Source: Methylobacterium sp. J-090 (GTDB lineage Bacteria > Pseudomonadota > Alphaproteobacteria > Rhizobiales > Beijerinckiaceae). Taken from it: DNA of 64,000 nt. Below are positions 9,501 through 19,083 of the stretch, piece by piece. A model generated the notes under the pieces. The model did no database searches, was not told the DNA's origin, and saw only the letters and a program-made list of their open reading frames with translations. The DNA is taken from positions 160,813 to 224,812 of the forward strand of contig NZ_JAKSXV010000075.1 of assembly GCF_022829345.1 (NCBI RefSeq), read 5' to 3'. Position 1 is the first letter of the stretch. Every line of letters starts with the position of its first letter. A program made the translations under genes and the position numbers.

Positions 9501-9998
9501 TCAGCGCCGGGGCACGGCTTTGTGGGCCGTGGCGACCACCGCCGTGCCGAGGCGGTCGAGGGCGTCGCGCAGGGCGTCGTCGTCGATCGTCCGGACCGCG
9601 AGCGCCACTTCGCCGCGGCGGACGGGATCGACCACGGGCGGCGGCACCGTCCGGCCGATGCGGTCGACCCGGCCCTGGCGCATGACGATCTTGGCGACGC
9701 AGGCCCAGCCGTAATGGGCGTTGACCCGCTGGATCACGATGGGAGCGAGGTGCTGGAGTTCGAGGGCGAACACGCCCTCCACCCGCACCACCAGGGTACC
9801 GGGATCGGGCCGGCCCTCCTCCTCGCGCCGGCGCCGGCGCGGCCATTCGAGCTTCGAGGGCTGGCAGTAGCGCGCCAGGCGCTCGCCGACGATCTCGGGC
9901 CAGGCGGCCAGGATGTCCGTGGAGGCGAAGCCCTGCGCGGCAAAGGCCGGGCCGATGCAGGCATCGAGCAGTTCGGCCAGGGGCTTGACCCGCGCCAT
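9501..9998 (-). CDS. DUF721 (DciA-like) protein
   Basis: 165 residues of the DUF721 family, related to DciA, which helps load the replicative helicase in many bacteria. Visible blocks are the N-terminal LAELLDACIGPAFAAQGFA, the central IVGERLARYCQPSKLEWP, and VVRVEGVFALELQHLAPIVIQRVN. A basic RRRRREEE stretch sits at the join. It is divergent from mutY with 125 bases between starts. The role in helicase loading is family knowledge and not shown here. Confidence 0.85.
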   Translation of the reverse strand: MARVKPLAELLDACIGPAFAAQGFASTDILAAWPEIVGERLARYCQPSKLEWPRRRRREEEGRPDPGTLVVRVEGVFALELQHLAPIVIQRVNAHYGWACVAKIVMRQGRVDRIGRTVPPPVVDPVRRGEVALAVRTIDDDALRDALDRLGTAVVATAHKAVPRR

Positions 9999-10123
9999 GC
10001 GCAATCTTCCGCTCTCCCACCGACGATCCACCCGGTATCGCGCCCGAATGGTTAGCACGGCGTTCCCATGGGGTCGAAGGACCGGTTGGATGCGCCCGCC
10101 CGCCGGGGTAAGGACGGGCGCCC

Positions 10124-11509
10124 ATGCCAGTGCCGAGCCCCGTGACCGACGCACGTTCCCCGCCCCCCCGGGCCGAAGATCTGCAAGCGCCGCGGGCCCA
10201 AGCGCCGCAGGCCGAAGATCTGCAAGCGCCGCAGGCCAAAGACCTGCTCACCTGGTACGACCGGCACCGCCGCGTCCTGCCCTGGCGCGCCCTGCCGGGC
10301 CAGACGCCGGACCCGTACCGGATCTGGCTCTCGGAGGTGATGCTGCAGCAGACCACCATCGCGGCGGTGAAACCCTACTTCCACAAGTTCCTGGAGCGGT
10401 TTCCGAGCCTCGACGCCCTGGCGGCGGCGCCCGAGGAGGCGGTGATGTCGGCCTGGGCCGGGCTCGGCTACTATTCGCGGGCGCGCAACCTCCATGCCTG
10501 CGCCAAGGCGGTCTCGGCGGCGGGCGCCTTCCCCGACACCCTGGTGGGCTTGCGCAAGCTGCCGGGAGTCGGCGCCTACACGGCCGGCGCCATCGCGGCC
10601 ATCGCGTTCGACCGCCCCGAGGCGGCCGTCGACGGCAACGTCGAGCGGGTGATGACGCGGCTTTTTTCTATCGAGACCCTGATGCCCGCCGCCCGCGCGG
10701 AGGTCCGCGTCGTCACGCAGGCTCTCGTGCCGCACGACCGCCCCGGCGACTTCGCCCAAGCCGTGATGGATCTCGGCGCCACCATCTGCACGCCGAAGCG
10801 CCCGGCCTGCGCCCTGTGCCCGTGGATGGCCCCGTGCCGGGCCCGGGCCGCCGGCACGCAGGAGACGTTTCCGCGCAAACTCAAGGCGGTGAAGGGGACG
10901 TTGCGCAAGGGCGCGGCCTTCGTCGCCGTGCGGGCCGGCGACGAGGCGATTCTCCTGCGCACCCGCCCACCCGAGGGCCTGCTCGGCGCCATGGCCGAGC
11001 CGCCCATGAGCCCGTGGGAGCCCGATTACGACCCGGCCCAGGCCTTATTGGACGCGCCCCTCGACGCCCGCTGGAAGCGGCTGCCGGGCCTCGTGCGCCA
11101 CGGCTTCACCCATTTCCCCCTGGAGCTGACGGTCTTTCTCGCCCGCGTGGCACTCAGCACGCGGGCGCCCGCCGGCATGCGCTTCACGCCCCGGCGCGAC
11201 CTCGACGACGAGCCCCTGCCCGGCGTGATGAAGAAGGTGCTGGCCCACGCCTTCGATCCGAAGCCCGAGCCGGTGAAGCGCGGGCGCCCGAAGGCCCTGC
11301 GGATCATTCCCGACACGCCGCTCTTTTCGGAACCGGAAGAGGAGGCCCCGCCCCCCCCGCCGCCGAGCTTTCGCCCGGTGCCGAAGCCGGCGCCCCGCGC
11401 CGTCGTGGCGCCGGCGGTCGAGGACGGGGAGGGGTTTTTTGGGGAGCCGGAGGAGGCGGCTCCGCCCGAGGCGCCGCGCAAGCGCGGGCGGCCGAGAACG
11501 CGGAGATAA
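10124..11509 (+). CDS. mutY: A/G-specific adenine glycosylase MutY with AT-hook tail
   Basis: 461 residues, roughly 100 longer than usual. MutY removes adenine mispaired with 8-oxoguanine. Catalytic Glu71 (SEVMLQQT) and Asp170 (VDGNVERV), the helix-hairpin-helix LPGVGAYTA, and the 4Fe-4S ligands Cys222, 229, 232 and 238 (C-x6-C-x2-C-x5-C) are all present, followed by a NUDIX-like domain. Two unusual parts stand out. The N-terminus has a repeated AEDLQAP motif arising from a DNA duplication. The tail from about residue 380 is Pro/Glu-rich and has two RGRP AT-hook cores (residues 386-389 and 454-457). No normal ribosome-binding site is visible. Confidence 0.95.
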   Translation: MPVPSPVTDARSPPPRAEDLQAPRAQAPQAEDLQAPQAKDLLTWYDRHRRVLPWRALPGQTPDPYRIWLSEVMLQQTTIAAVKPYFHKFLERFPSLDALAAAPEEAVMSAWAGLGYYSRARNLHACAKAVSAAGAFPDTLVGLRKLPGVGAYTAGAIAAIAFDRPEAAVDGNVERVMTRLFSIETLMPAARAEVRVVTQALVPHDRPGDFAQAVMDLGATICTPKRPACALCPWMAPCRARAAGTQETFPRKLKAVKGTLRKGAAFVAVRAGDEAILLRTRPPEGLLGAMAEPPMSPWEPDYDPAQALLDAPLDARWKRLPGLVRHGFTHFPLELTVFLARVALSTRAPAGMRFTPRRDLDDEPLPGVMKKVLAHAFDPKPEPVKRGRPKALRIIPDTPLFSEPEEEAPPPPPPSFRPVPKPAPRAVVAPAVEDGEGFFGEPEEAAPPEAPRKRGRPRTRR

Positions 11510-11523
11510 GGCCGGGCGCGAAC

Positions 11524-11650
11524 CCTCCCCCCTCTGCGGGGGAGGGTGCCTGCGGAGCAGGCGGGAGAGGGGAAGCCCCATCCGAATGCGGCGCTCCCCT
11601 CATCCGACCCGCTAACGCGGGCCACCTTCTCCCGCAGAGGGGAGAAGGAA
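11524..11650. repeat. REP-like palindromic repeat in a convergent gap
   Basis: A run of inverted GC-rich segments: TCTGCGGGGGAGGGTG at the left pairs with CACCTTCTCCCGCAGA at the right, with smaller stems inside (GCCTGCGGAGCAGGC; GCTAACGCGGGCC). It fills the space between the convergent mutY and ccrM stops and can form a long hairpin. It resembles the dispersed intergenic palindromes common in high-GC alphaproteobacteria. Confidence 0.8.
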
Positions 11651-11675
11651 ACGCGCCAGGCGTCAGTTCAAAAAA

Positions 11676-13478
<1,803 letters not shown>

Positions 13479-13823
13479 ATGAACATCAAGCCCGTTCGCG
13501 TAGCCGCCCTCGTTGGAACCGCCGTGACCCTCGCCAGCCTGCCCGCCGCCGCCCAGAGCGGCGCCGCCTCGTGGTACGGAAGCGGCCGTCAGACCGCCAA
13601 CGGCGAGCGCTTCAACCCGAACGGGATGACGGCCGCCCATCGCAGCCTGCCCTTCGGCACCCGCGTGCTGGTGCAGAACAAGCGCAACGGCCGCTCCGTG
13701 GTGGTGCGCATCAACGACCGGGGCCCGTTCGTGCGCGGCCGGATCATCGATCTCGCCAAGGGCCCGGCCCGCGCCATCGGCATGGGCGGCGTGACCCACG
13801 TGGCCCTCAGCGTCGTGCATTGA
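13479..13823 (+). CDS. RlpA-like double-psi beta-barrel protein, secreted
   Basis: 114 residues: a signal peptide ([20 protein letters not shown], cleavage near AAAQS) followed by one double-psi beta-barrel domain of the RlpA/lytic transglycosylase type ([20 protein letters not shown], then [19 protein letters not shown]). The catalytic-type Asp in 'INDRGPF' is present. It lacks the SPOR domain of full-length RlpA, so it is a minimal periplasmic form. Longer upstream starts only add non-coding leader. Confidence 0.88.
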   Translation: MNIKPVRVAALVGTAVTLASLPAAAQSGAASWYGSGRQTANGERFNPNGMTAAHRSLPFGTRVLVQNKRNGRSVVVRINDRGPFVRGRIIDLAKGPARAIGMGGVTHVALSVVH

Positions 13824-13845
13824 CCGGCCCACGCTGAACCGTCCT

Positions 13846-13929
13846 GAGTGTCTCTCACAAAACTCCCGCTGCACCGTTGATCTCAGAGCGAGAACCGTCC
13901 GGGATCGGGCGTTGTGTGAGGCACTCTGA
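13846..13929. repeat. 80-bp repeat with inverted ends, copy 1
   Basis: The sequence begins AGTGTCTCTCACAAA and ends TTGTGTGAGGCACT, which are imperfect inverted repeats of each other. The inner block GCGAGAACCG is shared with the second copy at 56511-56591. It lies just after the RlpA-like gene. It could be a small mobile repeat or a structured RNA segment. Confidence 0.7.
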
Positions 13930-13985
13930 AAATGGGTCCATCGGCGGTCGCCGGCGTTGTCTCGCCGGCGGCCGTCCCCATTTTC
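13928..13985. terminator. Strong hairpin, likely two-way terminator
   Basis: A perfect outer stem GAAAATGGG / CCCATTTTC and a perfect inner stem CGCCGGCG / CGCCGGCG closed by a 6-base loop. The A-tract and T-tract at the base are typical of bidirectional terminators. It ends 29 bases before the next ATG, so a leader-RNA role is also possible. Confidence 0.6.
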
Positions 13986-14014
13986 GGGGCAGGCCCAACC
14001 CGTGCAGGATTCCG

Positions 14015-14329
14015 ATGCCGAAGCCCTTGATCGTCGAAATTCCGCATGAGCTCGGTCTGGCCGAAGCGCGCCGCCGCATCGCCGACGGCCTCGATCAGGC
14101 CCAGGGCCTGCTCGCCAAGACCGGCATCGCCATCGACAAGATGGCCTGGACCGACGATCGCCTCGACTTCGCCATGGCGGCCATGGGCCAGAAGGTCGAC
14201 GGGCAGGTCGACGTGCGGCCCGAGACCGTGCGGGTCGAGGTGCGGCTGCCGCTGCTGCTGGCCCTGTTCGCCGAGCGGATTCAGAAGAAGCTCGGCCAGG
14301 AAGGCAATCTGCTCCTCACCAAGAAGTAG
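14015..14329 (+). CDS. Polyhydroxyalkanoic acid system family protein
   Basis: 104 residues matching the small family annotated as PHA-granule region protein. The start is PKPLIVEIPHELGLAEARRR, then GIAIDKMAWTDDRLDFAMAAMGQKVDGQVDV, ending in a Leu-rich, Lys-rich segment. Members bind or accompany polyhydroxyalkanoate granules, but the biochemical role is unknown. No phaC or phasin gene is nearby. Confidence 0.8.
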   Translation: MPKPLIVEIPHELGLAEARRRIADGLDQAQGLLAKTGIAIDKMAWTDDRLDFAMAAMGQKVDGQVDVRPETVRVEVRLPLLLALFAERIQKKLGQEGNLLLTKK

Positions 14330-14389
14330 GCGGGCGGAACCGGCGCCGCGGGCGCCCGTTCCTCACGCCCGACCTTTCGCGAGGCTCCC

Positions 14390-14614
14390 ATGTCCAATCC
14401 AGGCTCCCCGATCCCCGAAGCGCCGGTGCCCGAGACGCCCTACGAGGCCCCGCAGACGCCGCCGCCCGGCCCCGATCTGCCGGAGCCCGAATTTCCGGGA
14501 CGCTCGCCGACGGAGGCCCCCGACGTGACGCCCGACGAGATCCCCGTGACCGATCCGGGCGTCGGCCCCGATGTCGGCCCCGCGCCCACGGGCCCCGCCA
14601 ACCCGACCATGTAG
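14390..14614 (+). CDS. Small proline-rich hypothetical protein
   Basis: 74 residues, about one third proline and one sixth acidic, with runs such as PEAPVPETPYEAPQTPPPGP. No membrane helix or signal is visible. It sits 60 bases after the PHA-family gene and 64 before uup on the same strand. Low complexity makes coding status uncertain, but it has an ATG, a stop and no competing gene. Function unknown. Confidence 0.5.
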   Translation: MSNPGSPIPEAPVPETPYEAPQTPPPGPDLPEPEFPGRSPTEAPDVTPDEIPVTDPGVGPDVGPAPTGPANPTM

Positions 14615-14678
14615 GACGCGGCCCCTCCGGCGCCCGAACCATTTGTTCGCGGGCGCCGGCACTGCCATAAGCCCGGCC

Positions 14679-16505
14679 ATGGCCGCTCCCCCGCTTCTCA
14701 CCCTCCAAGACGTCGCCCTCACCTTCGGCGGCACGCCGCTGATCGAGCGGGCCGAACTCGCGATCTCGCCCGGCGAGCGCACCTGCCTCGTCGGCCGCAA
14801 CGGCTCGGGCAAGTCGACGCTCATGAAGATCGCCGCCGGCCTGGTCGAGCCTGACAAGGGCGTGCGCTTCGTCCAGCCCGGCACCACCATCCGGTATCTC
14901 GCCCAGGAACCCGATTTCTCCGGGTTCAAGACCACCCTCGATTTCGTCGAGGCCGGGCTCACCCACGGCGACGAGGCCTACCGCGCCCGCTACCTGCTGG
15001 AGAGCCTCGGCATGACCGGGGAGGAGGACCCGATGCGGCTCTCGGGCGGCGAGGGCCGGCGCGTGGCTTTGGCCCAGGCGCTCGCCCCCGAGCCCGACGT
15101 GCTGCTTCTCGACGAGCCGACCAACCACCTCGACCTGCCGGCCATCGAATGGCTGGAGGCCGAACTGAAGAGCGTACGCGGCGCCCTCATCCTCATCTCC
15201 CACGACCGGCGCTTCCTCTCGGCCCTGTCGAAGACCACCGTCTGGCTCGATCGCGGCACCACCCGGCGGATCGAGCAGGGCTTCTCCACCTTCGAGGCGT
15301 GGCGCGACGCGTTCTTCGAGGAGGAGGAGCGCGACCGGCACAAGCTCGAGCGCAAGATCGCCGACGAGGAGCATTGGCTGCGCTACGGCGTCACGGCCCG
15401 GCGCAAGCGCAACGTCCGGCGGCTCGGCAACCTCCATCAGCTCCGCAAGGACCGGCGCGAGGATCGCCGCCCGGTCGGCACCGCCACCATGAGCTCGACG
15501 GAGGCCGACCCGTCGGGCGCCCTCGTGGTCGAGGCCAAGGGCGCCGCGAAATCCTACGGGGAGCGCACCATCGTCACCGACCTGTCGATCCGGGTGATGC
15601 GCGGCGACCGCCTCGGCATCGTCGGCCCCAATGGTGCGGGCAAGACCACCCTCATCAACCTGCTCACCGGACAGCAGCCGCCGGATTCCGGCACCATCGC
15701 GCTGGGCACCAACCTCAAGATGATGCTGCTCGACCAGACCCGCGCGGTGCTGGAGCCGTCCATGACGGTCACCGAAGTGCTGACCGGCGGCAGCGGCGAT
15801 TCGGTGACGGTCGGCGGGGTGAGCCGCCACGTCATCGGCTACATGAAGGATTTTCTGTTCGCCCCTGAACAAGCCAGGACGCCGGTGAGCGTGCTGTCCG
15901 GCGGCGAGCGCAACCGCCTGCTCATCGCCCGCGCCCTGGCGCAGCCCGCCAACCTGCTGGTCCTCGACGAGCCGACCAACGACCTCGATCTCGAGACCCT
16001 CGACCTCCTGCAGGAAATGCTGACGGATTACTCCGGCACCCTGATCCTGGTGAGCCACGACCGCGACTTCCTCGACCGCGTCGTGGGCAGCGTCCTCGTC
16101 AGCGAGGGGGAGGGCGCCTGGATCGAGTATGCGGGCGGCTACACCGATATGATCGCCCAGCGCGGGGAGGGGGTGCAGGCCCGCACCGTCGCCTCGACCA
16201 CGCGGGCGGGCCGGGCCGAGCAGCGCGAGCGCGGCAAAGCGCAGGAGGCCGCGAAGGCGGAGTCAGCCCCGCCCAAGGGCAAGCTCAACTTCAAGGACCA
16301 GCACGAGCTGAAGACCCTGCCCGAGCGGATCAAGAAGCTCGAATCCGACATCGGCAAGCTCCGGGCGGTGCTGGCCGACCCGCTTCTCTACGCCCGTGAT
16401 CCGGCGCGCTTCTCCAAGGCATCCGGCCTGCTCGGCGAGGCCGAGACCCAGCTCGGCCAGGCCGAGGACCGCTGGCTCGAACTGGAGATGCTGCGCGACG
16501 CCTGA
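14679..16505 (+). CDS. uup: ABC-F ATPase, Uup type
   Basis: 608 residues with two ABC ATPase domains and no membrane segments. Walker A motifs are GRNGSGKST (about residue 41) and GPNGAGKTT (about residue 317). Signatures are LSGGEGRR and LSGGERNR, joined by the charged ABC-F linker (RKIADEEHWLRYGVTARRKR). The C-terminus from about residue 540 is a lysine-rich coiled coil (KLNFKDQHELKTLPERIKKL), characteristic of Uup. Uup proteins bind branched DNA and act at ribosomes. Confidence 0.94.
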   Translation: MAAPPLLTLQDVALTFGGTPLIERAELAISPGERTCLVGRNGSGKSTLMKIAAGLVEPDKGVRFVQPGTTIRYLAQEPDFSGFKTTLDFVEAGLTHGDEAYRARYLLESLGMTGEEDPMRLSGGEGRRVALAQALAPEPDVLLLDEPTNHLDLPAIEWLEAELKSVRGALILISHDRRFLSALSKTTVWLDRGTTRRIEQGFSTFEAWRDAFFEEEERDRHKLERKIADEEHWLRYGVTARRKRNVRRLGNLHQLRKDRREDRRPVGTATMSSTEADPSGALVVEAKGAAKSYGERTIVTDLSIRVMRGDRLGIVGPNGAGKTTLINLLTGQQPPDSGTIALGTNLKMMLLDQTRAVLEPSMTVTEVLTGGSGDSVTVGGVSRHVIGYMKDFLFAPEQARTPVSVLSGGERNRLLIARALAQPANLLVLDEPTNDLDLETLDLLQEMLTDYSGTLILVSHDRDFLDRVVGSVLVSEGEGAWIEYAGGYTDMIAQRGEGVQARTVASTTRAGRAEQRERGKAQEAAKAESAPPKGKLNFKDQHELKTLPERIKKLESDIGKLRAVLADPLLYARDPARFSKASGLLGEAETQLGQAEDRWLELEMLRDA

Positions 16506-16579
16506 CGGCCTTCATGATGCCGTGAAAACCGTGTGGTGTCGTTCGCTTCGCGAAAAGCCGCCTGCCACCGGGATCGAAC

Positions 16580-18592
16580 GTGTCCGCCTCTTCTTCCGCC
16601 CTGATCCGTCGCACGGGCTGGCTCGTCGGCCTACCCGGCCTCGCCGTGATCCTCGGCGTCGCCGTGCCCCTCGTGACGCCGCCCTTTGAGGCCCGCCTCG
16701 ACGCGGAGGCGGGCATCGTCGTGCGCGAAGCGGCGCCGGCGGGCACCGAACCGTGGCTGCGGGCCGTCGCGCGGGGCCGTGACTTGCTCGTCTCGGGGGA
16801 AGCCCCCGATGCCGCCGCGCGCGACGCCGCCCTGGCGCGCCTCGCCGCCCTGCCGGGTCTGCGCCGGATCGAGGGCAGCCTCGGCCTCGTCGAGACCGCC
16901 GCCCCGTTCGTCTGGACGGCGACGCGCACGGGGCCGGACCGCATCGCGCTCACCGGCAACCGCCCGGCCGAGATCGGTCCGCACGCCCTCGCCGACCGGC
17001 TGGCCCCGGCGCTCGCGGCCGGGACCCGGATCGACGACACCGCCCACGCCGCCTACGGCGCGCCGGCCGAGTTCGGGCCGGCCGCCACGGAGGCAGTCGC
17101 CGCCCTGAAAGCCCTCCAGCCCGGCGCCCGGGCCGAACTCGCCGACACCCGCCTGTCGATCCAGGGGGAGGCGATCTCCACCGAGGACGAGGCCGCCCTG
17201 CGCGCGGCCCTCGCGACGCCGCCGACGGGTTTCACCCTCGGCACCATCGAGATCCTGCCCGCCAAGGTGCCGGACTTCACCTTCGGCCTCGTGCGTGCCC
17301 CCGGGGGCGCCCTGACGCTCACCGGCCACGTCGTCTCGGAGACCGCCCGCGCGGCGCTCCGCACCCGCGCCGCGGAGATCGCCGAGGGCGCCGGCATCCT
17401 CGACGAGACCCGCACGGCGCGCGGCCTCGACGCCCGCATCGATCCGGCCAGCCTCACCGCCTTCGCCCTGCGCCTCGCGGCCCTGATCCAGGAGGGGGAC
17501 GTCACCTTCGCGAACGGTGCGATGTCGGTCACGGGGGTCGCCCTCGACGGTCAGGCGGTCGACGAGATCGCCGCCCTCCTGCGCGACGGGCGCCCGGCCG
17601 GCGTCGGGGCCGGTCCCGTCCGCCTGGAGACCCGGCCGCTCAGGCCCTACCGGGTCCAGCTCCGGCGCGAGGCCGACAGCGTGACCCTGGGCGGCCACGT
17701 GCCGGATGCGGCCACCCGCGAGCGCATCCTCGCGGCCCTGCGCCCGCGCTTCTTCCGCGAGCGGATCGTCGACCGGAGCCGCGTGGCCGAGGGCGCGCCC
17801 GACGGCCTGACCGGCGCCCTGGAGGCGGGCATCGCCACCCTGGCGGTGCTGGCGCGGGGCGAAATCCGCGTGGCCGACCGCGCCCTGACGCTCACGGGCG
17901 ACAGCCTCTACGCCGAGAGCGCCCGGCGCCTGGAAACCGACCTGCCCCGGGCCCTGCCCGCCGGCTGGCGGGGCGAGGCCGCCATCGCGGTGCCGGGCGT
18001 CGCCACCGGCCCGGCGCCGGAGGCCTGCGCCGCGCGGTTCACCGCGCTCGAGCCGCCCCAGGCCCTGCGATTCAGCCCCGGGAGCGCCACCCTGACGGCG
18101 GCGTTTTATCCCTTCCTCGACACTGTGGCGGCCTGGGCCAAGGCCTGCCCGGCGGGGCGCATCGCCGTCACGGGCCACGTCGACCCGGCCGGCGGCCCGC
18201 CGGCCCCGAAACCGGTCCTCGACAGCGCCATGGAGAGCACGTCCTCCGTCGAGGCGAAGGCCACGGGCGCGAAGGCACCGGCGAAGGCGTCCGAGATAAA
18301 GCCGGGCAAAACCAAGCCCGAGGCGGCCAAGCCCGCGAAGGCTGCGGGCGCCAAGAATACGGAGGCCAAGAGTACGGAGGCCAAGAGTACGGAGGCCAAA
18401 GCGGCCACCGATCAAACACCCGCCAAGGCGGACGCGCCGGCCGAGCCCGAGGCGGACCTGCCGCGGCAGCGCGCGCTCGCCCTCGTCGAGTACCTGATGC
18501 AGGCCGGCGTGCCGCCGGACCGGATCGCGGCCGATCCGGCCGGGCACGGTCGCCCCCCCGCCGAGGGCGTCGGCCTGGCCCTGCGCCCGTGA
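16580..18592 (+). CDS. BON/OmpA-domain envelope protein
   Basis: 670 residues from a GTG start. One N-terminal anchor helix (LVGLPGLAVILGVAVPLV) is followed by a large periplasmic region of repeated BON-like modules (for example LTLTGHVVSETARAALRTRA and VTLGGHVPDAATRERILAAL). The C-terminus is an OmpA/MotB peptidoglycan-binding domain beginning LRFSPGSATLTAAFYPFLD. That domain is interrupted: after ITGHVDPAG-type strand sequence comes a Lys/Ala/Glu-rich insert of about 80 residues (with tandem KSTEA units), and only then PRQRALALVEYLMQAGVPPDRI. It is likely an envelope integrity factor. Confidence 0.8.
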   Translation: MSASSSALIRRTGWLVGLPGLAVILGVAVPLVTPPFEARLDAEAGIVVREAAPAGTEPWLRAVARGRDLLVSGEAPDAAARDAALARLAALPGLRRIEGSLGLVETAAPFVWTATRTGPDRIALTGNRPAEIGPHALADRLAPALAAGTRIDDTAHAAYGAPAEFGPAATEAVAALKALQPGARAELADTRLSIQGEAISTEDEAALRAALATPPTGFTLGTIEILPAKVPDFTFGLVRAPGGALTLTGHVVSETARAALRTRAAEIAEGAGILDETRTARGLDARIDPASLTAFALRLAALIQEGDVTFANGAMSVTGVALDGQAVDEIAALLRDGRPAGVGAGPVRLETRPLRPYRVQLRREADSVTLGGHVPDAATRERILAALRPRFFRERIVDRSRVAEGAPDGLTGALEAGIATLAVLARGEIRVADRALTLTGDSLYAESARRLETDLPRALPAGWRGEAAIAVPGVATGPAPEACAARFTALEPPQALRFSPGSATLTAAFYPFLDTVAAWAKACPAGRIAVTGHVDPAGGPPAPKPVLDSAMESTSSVEAKATGAKAPAKASEIKPGKTKPEAAKPAKAAGAKNTEAKSTEAKSTEAKAATDQTPAKADAPAEPEADLPRQRALALVEYLMQAGVPPDRIAADPAGHGRPPAEGVGLALRP

Positions 18593-18602
18593 GGACTCCG
18601 TC

Positions 18603-18881
18603 GTGATCGCCCTTCTGACCCTGATCGGGCCGGCCCTGGTGCTCGGCTTCCTCCTCGGGACGGTGGTGGGCCGCCGCGCCGGACTGCCACGGACGCGGAT
18701 GAGCGTGGCCGGCGCGCTCGCTCTGGTGCTCGTTGCGGCCGTCGCCGGCGGATTGAGTGTCGCCGGCCTCGTCCCGGGCCGGCCCGGCCTGTGGGTCGAG
18801 GTCGGTGCCCTGCTGCTCGCCGCCTACCTCGCCGGCACCGGCCTCGGGGCGGTCTCCGTCCGGCGGCGGACGTCCGCCTGA
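18603..18881 (+). CDS. Small three-helix membrane protein
   Basis: 92 residues from a GTG start 11 bases after the BON/OmpA gene, so almost surely co-transcribed. Three hydrophobic segments (LIGPALVLGFLLGTVVG; ALALVLVAAVAGGLSVAGLV; VEVGALLLAAYLAGTGLG) separated by short basic loops (GRRAGLPRTR). No family recognised. Pairing suggests it supports the envelope protein next door. Confidence 0.6.
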   Translation: MIALLTLIGPALVLGFLLGTVVGRRAGLPRTRMSVAGALALVLVAAVAGGLSVAGLVPGRPGLWVEVGALLLAAYLAGTGLGAVSVRRRTSA

Positions 18882-18945
18882 GCCTGAACGGTCGAAACCC
18901 GACGCCGGGGCCCGTCCGCTCGCGCCCCGTTGCAGGCCTTGGGAA

Positions 18946-19041
18946 GGTCCGCTTCCAGGCTGTCGAGGGGGCAGAGGTTGACGACCGCGTTGGGTGAAGT
19001 TTTGCCGGTCCGCTTCGGGGCAGCAGATTGTCAAAGCGGAC
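18946..19041. repeat. Left flanking repeat of the GlxA/SDR module
   Basis: Shares three spaced cores with 21793-21867: GGTCYGCTTCCA, GTTGGGT and GTCCGCTTCGGGGC, at distances equal within one base. The last core also pairs with AAGCGGAC at 19034-19041 as an 8-bp stem. Confidence 0.55.
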
Positions 19042-19083
19042 ACTCAGCCAATTGCTTGCCGCGACGGAAAGCTGTTGCTTGTA

